DNA of 18,083 nt from Anaeromyxobacter dehalogenans (lineage in GTDB: Bacteria > Myxococcota_A > UBA9042 > DTJE01), in contig DYKK01000031.1 of the NCBI GenBank assembly GCA_020722625.1, positions 1 to 18,083 on the forward strand, read 5' to 3'. The notes beneath the pieces were generated by a model. That model did no database searches, was not told where the DNA came from, and saw nothing but the letters and a program-made list of their open reading frames with translations. Below, in pieces: positions 6,246 to 12,872 of this stretch (positions within the stretch are counted from its first letter, which is position 1; the number at the start of each line of letters is the position of its first letter). A program made the translations under genes and the position numbers.

Positions 6246-7904
6246 TCAGTCGTACACGCACTGGCCCTGGAAACAGACCTGGCCGGGCGGGCAGACCGAG
6301 GGTCCCTCGTCCACGAGCCCGTCGCAGTCGTTGTCCTGGCCGTCGCAGACCTCGGCCCCGACCAGGCCTTGGCCCTGGACCTGGCAGACCGCCTCCAGGC
6401 CGTCCGCCGAGCAGACCGTCACGCCCTGGGCCGAGCACTGGCCCTGGCCGACCACGCACGCGGCGCCCACATCGAAGCCCTCGTCCACGACGCCGTCGCA
6501 GTCATCGTCCTTCCCGTTGCAGACCTCGGGCACGGGCTTCGTCACCTGGCAGGCGCCCCACGCGCCCATCCGGCACACGCGGATGCCGCTTCCGCACGCG
6601 CTGTCGCACGCCTCGGTCAGGCCGTCGTCCACCACGCCGTCGCAGTCGTTGTCCTCGCCGTCGCAGACCTCGGGGGACGGGTCCGGGGCCTTCGCGTTGC
6701 AGACCACGCCGAGCCCGTCCGGGGCGCACACGAACCGCCCGACCGCCGTGCATGCCCCGCTCCCGGCCGAGCACGCCGACCCCACATCGAAGTCCTCGTC
6801 CACCCGGCCGTCGCAATCGTTGTCCGCGCCGTCGCAGACCTCGGGGTTCGGCTGGTCCACGACGCACTCGGACCACCCCGCCTCCACCACGGTCTTTTCG
6901 ATGGGAATCCATTCCACGGACCGGTCGAACTCGATCCACGGGTTGTGGGCCTTGATGATGACCTTCTTGTATCCCACGATGACCGTCTTCGTGTGGCTCT
7001 CGCACACCCGGAAGCCCTTCCCGCACGAGGTCTCACACGCCTCGGCCACGTCCTCGTCGGTCTCGCCGTCGCAGTCGTTGTCGAGTCCGTCGCACTCCTC
7101 GACCGCGCCCGCCTGGACCATGCTGTCCCTCAGGTCCGCACCGTCCTCGGGTCGCAGGGGGAAGACCCCCGTCGGGTCCGCGGGGTTCGGCCGCCCCCCC
7201 GCCTTCGCCATCCGCGAGAGCAGGCCGGCGAACTCGGGGGCGTCCTCGGGCGCGTACACCACGGTCGCAATCCCCATCGCCTTCAGGGCCTCGATCTCGG
7301 CCATCACATCGCCCCCACACTGGTCCTCCCCCGCGGTGAACAGGACCACCAGCCGGTCCTTGCCCTCGGCGGGGTTCGCCTCGAACCACGCCCGCGCCGA
7401 GGCGAGCGCCCCCGCGACCGCGGCGTTTCCGCCCACACTGATGTGCTCGAGCGTCGAGACGATCCAGCCATACGGCGCACCCGGCTCCACCTGGACCGGG
7501 CCCACCCCACACGAGGTCGGGCACACGCGCGGGTGGCCGTGCTTGTCCGTGTTGCCGTCGTACGGGAACGTCAGGAGGCCGAAGTCAATGTCCTTCTTCA
7601 GATGGGGCAGGGACCGCTTCAGCGTGTCCTTCACGGCCTCGACCCGCGAAATTGGCTTGTTCCCCTGCGTGAACCCCGAGGGCTCGCCCATCCGCTCGCT
7701 GGTCTCGACCAGCAGCAGGACCTGGCTGCCCGCCGGGCTGCACGCGATCGCGGCGGACTGCTGGCCCTGGGTCGGTCCCCCTGGCTCGATCGGGTCTTTC
7801 GGGTCTTTCGGGGACCCTCCCGGCGGCGTCCCCGGCCCGCACGCCACTGCGCCGAGCAGGGTCACGACCGCCGCTGCCGACCACCCCTTCCCATTGCGCC
7901 TCAT
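6246..7904 (-). CDS. VWA-like lipoprotein with five DNDCDG metal-binding motifs
   Basis: A 552-residue predicted lipoprotein. The N-terminus MRRNGKGW, a short hydrophobic stretch and LLGAVAC give a plausible lipobox with C22, followed by a G/P/K-rich linker. Residues 60-265 resemble a von Willebrand A domain (QVLLLVETSERMG, then RLVVLFTAGEDQC). The metal site is degenerate: DxSxS is ETSER (67-71) and the TDG Asp is Ala191. Residues 270-533 carry five motifs of the type CDGxDNDCDGxxDEG (at about 271, 357, 414, 462 and 520), as in the putative metal-binding MopE-like motif of myxobacterial surface proteins; the fourth is CNGKDDDCDG. Between the first and second lies an unusual Cys-free insert (306-340). 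GGGAGGTG precedes the chosen ATG; the longer frame upstream is not supported. It is transcribed divergently from the LruC pair. Likely an exported surface or periplasmic protein; partner unknown. Confidence 0.85.
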   Translation of the reverse strand: MRRNGKGWSAAAVVTLLGAVACGPGTPPGGSPKDPKDPIEPGGPTQGQQSAAIACSPAGSQVLLLVETSERMGEPSGFTQGNKPISRVEAVKDTLKRSLPHLKKDIDFGLLTFPYDGNTDKHGHPRVCPTSCGVGPVQVEPGAPYGWIVSTLEHISVGGNAAVAGALASARAWFEANPAEGKDRLVVLFTAGEDQCGGDVMAEIEALKAMGIATVVYAPEDAPEFAGLLSRMAKAGGRPNPADPTGVFPLRPEDGADLRDSMVQAGAVEECDGLDNDCDGETDEDVAEACETSCGKGFRVCESHTKTVIVGYKKVIIKAHNPWIEFDRSVEWIPIEKTVVEAGWSECVVDQPNPEVCDGADNDCDGRVDEDFDVGSACSAGSGACTAVGRFVCAPDGLGVVCNAKAPDPSPEVCDGEDNDCDGVVDDGLTEACDSACGSGIRVCRMGAWGACQVTKPVPEVCNGKDDDCDGVVDEGFDVGAACVVGQGQCSAQGVTVCSADGLEAVCQVQGQGLVGAEVCDGQDNDCDGLVDEGPSVCPPGQVCFQGQCVYD

Positions 7905-8156
7905 CGGACACCTCCCGCCCGCTGGGGGCAGCACGTTCCGAAGGGGAGTTCGGCCGGGGGCCGCGCAACCTTTAGGCCGCACGAACCGCGGCAGAAAACG
8001 CCGGAAGGATGGCCTGGAAAATTAGGATGTTTCGATGGGTTGACGCACCGGCCTAAAGCCCGCGCCCCCTCGGACCGATGGTCCTGAAGGCGAGCCTGAT
8101 CCTTGCAGACGGCCGGCCCGCGACGATTCGGCGCGGCGCCGCCGGGGAGGTGCGAG
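7905..8156. promoter_or_regulatory. Divergent intergenic region with mirrored CTTTAGGCCG motif
   Basis: This 252-bp gap must hold promoters for the VWA lipoprotein (minus) and the lipoprotein-LruC unit (plus). It contains CTTTAGGCCG at 7970-7979 and its exact complement CGGCCTAAAG at 8049-8058. The motif therefore reads CGGCCTAAAG toward each gene, 66 nt before the minus start codon and 98 nt before the plus start codon. Each copy is followed by a C-rich run and a short hairpin (7938-7953 for minus; 8072-8084, GGACC-GAT-GGTCC, for plus). TTGACG occurs at 8040-8045 but I find no matching -10. An operator, sigma-factor element or leader RNA shared by both genes is possible. Confidence 0.55.
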
Positions 8157-8609
8157 ATGACGCGATTGTCTCTTTCCTTCTGGATGGGATGCGCCGCGGT
8201 CGTCGCCGGGTGCGGCGGCGGGGGAGGCGGCTCGGCCCCGGCCGGTCCGTCCCAGACGCCCGAGGCGCCACCCGAAGGGTGCCTCGCCTCGGTGTGGGTC
8301 CCCGGCGACTTCGATTTCGCGATGGTCCGCGAGGTCGAGGTCGAGGTCCTGGTCCGCGACATCGAGGGTCAGCCGAGGCCCGGGACCCTGGTCGTCGTGA
8401 CGGACGCCGTCTCGGACATGCCGGCGTTGCAGACGAGGCTCGGCGCCGGGGTGACCGGGGACGACGGGAGGCTCGTGCTGACCGTGCCTCTGCCCGCGGA
8501 CCAGAGCGCGGTGCAGGTGGTCGGTTCGTTCATGGGAGGGCGGAACGTGGCCGTGATCCCGGTCGAGGACGGGCGGGCGACCATCGCCCTGGGAGGTCAG
8601 GAGCCATGA
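8157..8609 (+). CDS. Small lipoprotein paired with LruC protein
   Basis: A 150-residue predicted lipoprotein: short basic start, hydrophobic core and lipobox VVAGC with C19, followed by a run of glycines and a proline-rich linker. The rest (about 42-147) is all-beta-like: VREVEVEVLVRDIEGQPRPG, quoted in part as VEVEVLVRDIEGQPRPG, then GDDGRLVLTVPLP and FMGGRNVAVIPV. This resembles carboxypeptidase-regulatory or Ig-like beta-sandwich folds (VxGxxxGAxVxVTD, GxTGxDGxxxLxVP) found in surface proteins. GGGGAGGTGCGAG precedes the ATG. Its stop overlaps the start of the LruC-domain gene as ATGA, so the two are almost certainly co-translated. A role as outer-membrane anchor or partner for the LruC protein is inference from this coupling. 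Confidence 0.85.
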   Translation: MTRLSLSFWMGCAAVVAGCGGGGGGSAPAGPSQTPEAPPEGCLASVWVPGDFDFAMVREVEVEVLVRDIEGQPRPGTLVVVTDAVSDMPALQTRLGAGVTGDDGRLVLTVPLPADQSAVQVVGSFMGGRNVAVIPVEDGRATIALGGQEP

Positions 8610-10267
8610 AGACCACAACCTTCAAGACGTTGGGGATCCTGGCGGTGGCGGGCGCGGGCCTCGGGTTCACGCTGAACGAGGCCGGCACCGCGGTCCTGTG
8701 GCGCTTCCTGATGGAGCCCTACCAGACGAACTACGACGGCGCGGGCATCCCGAAGGCCTTCCACGAGCGCGTGGCCCCGGCGAAGGCGTTCCTGAACCGG
8801 ATCTCCGCAGCCATCCCCGAGCGGCGAGACATCCGGAAGACCAACCCGCACCTGATCACGGACGACTTCGGGGCGAACGTGCACCTGACGAAGCCCGCGG
8901 ACCTCTACGTGACCTTCCTCCACGAGGGGGCCGGCTACAAGAACTCGTTCGGGTTCTTCTCGTTCCCGGACGACCAGATTCCGCAGACCAAGTACGACGT
9001 GGACGAGACCATCGTGTTCCCGAATTCCTCGTATTACAACAGCGGCGGGAGCAGCAAGGGCCTCAAGTCCGGGGACACGATCTTCCTGGGGCGCTTCGAC
9101 GCCGGGATGAACGTCGGGTTCGCGGTCGTGGCGAACGGGTTCAACTCCAAGACCGGCGTGGTCACGAGGCCCACGGGCGGCCCCGCGGGCGGGGACTGGG
9201 TCTTCTACACCGTCAAGCACCTGAACCCCGAGGTCGGGGACGCGAGCCTGAAGGCCCACACGGTCCTCCTGCACGACGCGGAGACGGGCCTGGTCGTCCT
9301 GGGAATGGAGGACATCAAGCGTGACCACTCGGGCTGCGACCACGACTTCAACGACGTCGTGTTCACCGTGCACTCCGTCCCGGCGGACGCCATCGCGGTC
9401 GAGGACCTCGCGCCGGTGCCGAAGCCCAAGGACCAGGACGGCGACGGGGTCCTGGACGACAACGACGACTTCCCGGACGACGCGACCAAGGCGTGGGAGA
9501 TCCAGCACCCGGCGGCCACGCTGGCCTTCGAGGACTCGTGGCCCGCGCACGGCGACTACGACTACAACGACCTGGTGCTCGGGCACCGGTACTCGCGAAT
9601 CCTGAACGGGGCGGGGAACGTGGTCGAGGTGAAGGCCCACTACGACCTGCTCGCGGTCGGGACCCCGGAGCGCCTGGGGTTCGCCCTGGCGTTGCCGGGC
9701 GTGTCCCCGTCGTCCGTGGCCCAGGCGACCCTGGCCAGGAACGGTGGCGCGGCGACCGGGATCGCCTCGGAGGCCGGGCAGCCGAGCGCGACCTTCGTCG
9801 TGTTCCAGGACGCGACCGCGCTTCTGCCCGCGATGAAGTGCGCCCACTTCAACACCGACGCGGGGTGCGACGCGGGCGCGGGGCCGTCCTTCGACCTCGT
9901 GATCCGGTTCAGGACCCCGCAGGCCCAGGCGACCGTGGGGGTGCCGCCCTTCGACCCCTACCTCTTCTTCACGCAGGAGCGGGGCCGCGAGGTGCACCTC
10001 ACGAACCACCCGGCGTCCGCGCTCGCGGACACGGACCTGTTCCAGACGCTCGACGACGACTCGACGGCCGCGAGCGGACGCTGGTATGTGTCGTTCTGCA
10101 ACCTGCCGTGGGGCCTCGACATCCCGGGCGAGTGGGCCTGGACCCGCGAGGGCCGCGACATCCTGGACGCCTACCCCGACTTCGCCGGGTGGACCGCCTC
10201 GCTCGGGGCCTCGAACCGCGACTGGTACCGCGTGAACATCCAGCCCGACGGCGTCTGGACCCGCTAG
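8606..10267 (+). CDS. DUF4114 / LruC domain-containing surface protein
   Basis: A 553-residue protein with a short hydrophobic N-terminus (about 8-24, ILAVAGAGLGFTL) that may be a signal peptide. Residues about 105-255 match DUF4114: GYKNSFGFFSFPD, LKSGDTIFLGRFDAGMNVGF, and the terminal HDFNDVVFTV (246-255). A calcium-type loop DQDGDGVLDDNDDFPDD follows at 276-292. Residues 305-541 match the LruC domain: LAFEDSWPAHGDYDYNDLVL at 306-325, then GREVHLTN, LDDDSTAA, FCNLPWGLDIPGEWAW and DWYRVN. Known LruC proteins (first described in Leptospira) are outer-membrane or surface proteins of unclear biochemistry; Asp/Asn-rich loops suggest calcium binding. It overlaps the lipoprotein start unit by 4 nt. 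Its TAG stop shares CTAG with the convergent radical SAM gene, so no terminator separates them. Confidence 0.92.
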   Translation: MKTTTFKTLGILAVAGAGLGFTLNEAGTAVLWRFLMEPYQTNYDGAGIPKAFHERVAPAKAFLNRISAAIPERRDIRKTNPHLITDDFGANVHLTKPADLYVTFLHEGAGYKNSFGFFSFPDDQIPQTKYDVDETIVFPNSSYYNSGGSSKGLKSGDTIFLGRFDAGMNVGFAVVANGFNSKTGVVTRPTGGPAGGDWVFYTVKHLNPEVGDASLKAHTVLLHDAETGLVVLGMEDIKRDHSGCDHDFNDVVFTVHSVPADAIAVEDLAPVPKPKDQDGDGVLDDNDDFPDDATKAWEIQHPAATLAFEDSWPAHGDYDYNDLVLGHRYSRILNGAGNVVEVKAHYDLLAVGTPERLGFALALPGVSPSSVAQATLARNGGAATGIASEAGQPSATFVVFQDATALLPAMKCAHFNTDAGCDAGAGPSFDLVIRFRTPQAQATVGVPPFDPYLFFTQERGREVHLTNHPASALADTDLFQTLDDDSTAASGRWYVSFCNLPWGLDIPGEWAWTREGRDILDAYPDFAGWTASLGASNRDWYRVNIQPDGVWTR

Positions 10268-11268
10268 GTCACCGCCCCGTCCCCCGCGAACCCGACCATC
10301 ACGGCCTGGCCGCAGCTCGAGCGGATCGCGAGTTCCTCGGCGCTTCCGATGCTGATGATCGTGTCGAAACCGCGGGCGCGGAAGGCGGCGGCGAGGTCGT
10401 CGCAGGCGGACTCGCGGTCCGGGGCGAGGACGGTGCGCAGGCCCGCCCTCTCGGCCCGGGCCGTGGGGTTGAGGGGCGTGACCTTGACGACGAAGCGGGC
10501 CGGGTCGAAGAGGGACGCGACCCGGTCCACGTCCACGGGCCAGCCCTCGGCGAGGGCGAAGTTCAGGACGACCTTGCGGTCCCCGGCGTCGTGGAAGCGC
10601 TCGCCGTAGCGGGCGATCTCGGCCAGGGACCAGCGGCGGATCGGCATCAGGCGGTCGCGCAGGGCGTCGTCCGTGGTGTTGATCGAGACCTGCAACTGGA
10701 ACGCTCCCCGCGGGTAGAGGTCGCGCTTGAGGCGCGCGAGAGCCTCGAAGTAGGACGCGGCCCGGGCCGGGGCCACCGTGGTCACGCACGCGAGGAGCCC
10801 GGGGGCGTCGTAGCGGGTGCGCAGGAGGCGAAGGGCTTGCAGGGTGGCGGGGTTCAGGGACGGCTCGCCCATCCGCGCGAGCTGGACCTTGAACTTGCGC
10901 GTGGGGACCCGGCCGTCCGGCCGGCGCGCGAGGACCACGCGGTCCACCTGCCACAGGACCTCGTCCGCGGTCAGGTTGCCCGCGTACCAGCGGCCCGTCT
11001 CGCACATCGCGCACCCGACCGGGCAGCCGAACTGGGTCGAGACGATGACGACCCACTTCTCGTCGCGCGGGTAGCGCGGGTCCAGGGCGTCCACGAACTC
11101 GACCAGGCGGCGGGGGTCGGGAGGGTCCTGGGGTCGGGTCTTCCCGACCCGCATCTCGGCCACGTGCACGAGGGCCGCCCCGTCGCGACCGGTCGTGCGG
11201 ACGATCCGGGCCGCGACCGGGCCGGGGTCCGCGTCGCCGCGCGAGGCCGTCTCGATCCTCATCTCCAT
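10264..11268 (-). CDS. RlmN/Cfr-like radical SAM protein
   Basis: The 334-residue product has the CxxxCxxC cluster motif of the RlmN/Cfr radical SAM branch (C82, C86, C89 in QFGCPVGCAMCETG), then YAGNLTADEVLWQV, ARMGEPSLNP (132-140), SINTTDDALRDRLMPI and VKVTPLNPTARAERAG, all collinear with RlmN. Near the C-terminus SSCGQ (C319) matches the methyl-carrying cysteine region of RlmN/Cfr. The second cysteine of those enzymes, seven residues before the first cluster Cys, is Ile75 here. RlmN and Cfr methylate C2 or C8 of adenosine in rRNA/tRNA; this protein likely acts on RNA or a related target but cannot use the identical two-cysteine route. I prefer the first ATG (GGAGAGCGGACG before it); an ATG two codons later gives an ATGA overlap with the upstream stop. 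It is the last gene of a three-gene operon. Confidence 0.85.
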   Translation of the reverse strand: MEMRIETASRGDADPGPVAARIVRTTGRDGAALVHVAEMRVGKTRPQDPPDPRRLVEFVDALDPRYPRDEKWVVIVSTQFGCPVGCAMCETGRWYAGNLTADEVLWQVDRVVLARRPDGRVPTRKFKVQLARMGEPSLNPATLQALRLLRTRYDAPGLLACVTTVAPARAASYFEALARLKRDLYPRGAFQLQVSINTTDDALRDRLMPIRRWSLAEIARYGERFHDAGDRKVVLNFALAEGWPVDVDRVASLFDPARFVVKVTPLNPTARAERAGLRTVLAPDRESACDDLAAAFRARGFDTIISIGSAEELAIRSSCGQAVMVGFAGDGAVT

Positions 11269-12872
11269 CGTCCGCTCTCCAGGAATCGGGCCGTGTCCAT
11301 GGCCGCGGCCACCCCGTCGCCCACCGCGACCGCGGTCTGGCGCACGAGGCCGCGGCGGCAGTCCCCGGCGAGGGTCAGCCCCGGCCAGGGCGCGCGGCCC
11401 AGCGCATCCACCTCGGCCGGGTCGAGCGTCCCGGGCAGGTCCGGCAGGACCGGCTCGCGTCCCACGGACACGAGCACGAGGTCCGCCTCGCGCGCCCGCT
11501 CGCCGCCGGGACCGCGCGTCACCAGGACCGCGCGACCGTCCCGCTCGCGCGCGGCCAGGACCACGGTCCCCGCGTGGACCGCGACCCCACGGGCGGCGGC
11601 CCGCTCCACGAGGAGGGGCAGGGCCCTGGGCCGGGACCCGCGCACCAGGACCTCGACGCGCCACCCCCTTTGCCAGAGATGGAGGGCCTGGTCAAGGGCG
11701 CAGTCGCCCCCGCCCACGACCAGGGCGGTGCCCGGCCGGAGGTCGCGGGAAACCTCGTCCACCCGGACCGCGAGACAGCGGCCCGCGAGGTCGGCCTCCC
11801 CCGGGACCCCGAGGGGCCGGGGCCGGGTCCCGGTGGCCACGACCACGGCCCGGGAACGCCAAGAGCGGCCGTCCGGACCCCGCGCGACCCACGTGGAATC
11901 TTCGGACGAGAGCGCCAGGACCTCGCCCGGGACGACCTCGACGCCCAGAGAGCGGGCCTGGGCCTCGATGCGGGCCGCGAGGTCCTCGCCGCGGAGGCCG
12001 CCCGGGAAACCGGGGTAGTTCTCGACCCGGAGGGCGGCCCGCACGAGCCCGCCGGGGCGGTCGCGCTCGACGACGAGGGTGCGCAGGCCCATGCGCACGG
12101 CCTGGGTCGCGGCCGCGAGCCCCGCGGGGCCCCCGCCGATCACCAGGAGGTCGAGGATCGGGTGGTCGCCCGAACGGGACGCGAATCGGCCAGGTTCCGC
12201 GATGGACGGCTGACCCAGGACGGACGCGAGGACCTCGCCGGAGAGGACCACGCGGGCCAGGCCGTGGGCGAGGCCGCGCAGGGCCCCCAGGTGCAGGTCC
12301 AGGTCGGCCGCCGCGGTCGCGTCCGCGACCACCACGGGCCGGAAGCCCTGCGTGAAGGCGTGGCGGGCCGTGGTCTCGACGCACAGGTGCGTCTGGACCC
12401 CGCACAGGACCACCGTGTCCGCCCCCCTCTCCCGCAGGCACTCCCCGAGCCCCGTCCCCTCGAACGCGGAGTAAGTGGGCTTGACGAACACGGGGTCCCC
12501 GGGGAGGTCCCCGATGTCCGGGGCCAGGGCCGCCCAGGGGTCCTCCCCGCGCAGCCGGCGGCCCCACCACGCCTCCATGGCGCGCCCTTCCTCGCCGTCC
12601 GGGTCCGCGTGGCGGGTGAAGACCACGGGCCGTCCCGCGGCCCGAAAGGCCGAGACCAGCGACCGGATCGCGGGGACCACGGCCGGGGCCGCGGGGAGGA
12701 AGGCCGGGGCCGCCGGGTCCAGGAACCAGCGCTGGAGGTCCAGGACCACGAGGGCCGCGCGCTCCAGGGGACCCGGCCCCGGGTGGCGCAGGTACGGCGC
12801 GAGGACGCGCATCCAGGCCGCCGCGTCCTGCGCGATGGCGTCCGCGGTCGTGTATGGGACCTTCCGGGTCAT
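11259..12872 (-). CDS. Isochorismatase-like hydrolase fused to thioredoxin-reductase-like flavoprotein
   Basis: A 537-residue two-domain protein. Residues about 38-225 are an isochorismatase-like cysteine hydrolase with a full catalytic triad: D45 in LVVLDLQRWF, K131 in VFVKPTYSAFEGT, and C164 in CGVQTHLCVETTARHAF. This family hydrolyses amides, isochorismate or N-carbamoyl compounds. Residues about 240-537 are a pyridine nucleotide-disulfide oxidoreductase of thioredoxin-reductase size: FAD motif LLVIGGGPAGLAA (242-254), VVVATGTRPRPL, NADPH-type VVGGGDCALDQAL (385-397) and the FAD-binding LAGDCRRG...QTAVAVGDG near the end. The redox CxxC expected about 14 residues before the second GGG is absent (RVDE there), so it may work as an NAD(P)H:acceptor reductase. 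ATGA overlaps the GTPase stop; no strong Shine-Dalgarno, so coupling is likely. The frame is open throughout, so the fusion is real in this sequence. Confidence 0.9.
   Translation of the reverse strand: MTRKVPYTTADAIAQDAAAWMRVLAPYLRHPGPGPLERAALVVLDLQRWFLDPAAPAFLPAAPAVVPAIRSLVSAFRAAGRPVVFTRHADPDGEEGRAMEAWWGRRLRGEDPWAALAPDIGDLPGDPVFVKPTYSAFEGTGLGECLRERGADTVVLCGVQTHLCVETTARHAFTQGFRPVVVADATAAADLDLHLGALRGLAHGLARVVLSGEVLASVLGQPSIAEPGRFASRSGDHPILDLLVIGGGPAGLAAATQAVRMGLRTLVVERDRPGGLVRAALRVENYPGFPGGLRGEDLAARIEAQARSLGVEVVPGEVLALSSEDSTWVARGPDGRSWRSRAVVVATGTRPRPLGVPGEADLAGRCLAVRVDEVSRDLRPGTALVVGGGDCALDQALHLWQRGWRVEVLVRGSRPRALPLLVERAAARGVAVHAGTVVLAARERDGRAVLVTRGPGGERAREADLVLVSVGREPVLPDLPGTLDPAEVDALGRAPWPGLTLAGDCRRGLVRQTAVAVGDGVAAAMDTARFLESGRWR

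Noticed and set aside
7960..8090. Possible cyclic di-GMP (GEMM-I) riboswitch because of GACGCACCGGCCTAAAG
   Set aside because: The core GGGCAAACC half and GACGCAAAGCC are missing and no three-stem fold is visible; only the mirrored motif is reported.
8078..8605. N-terminal extension of the LruC protein to 8078
   Set aside because: The added residues are arginine/glycine-rich shadow of the lipoprotein gene, which has its own ribosome site and lipobox; the ATG at 8606 has AGGAG upstream and a signal-like N-terminus.
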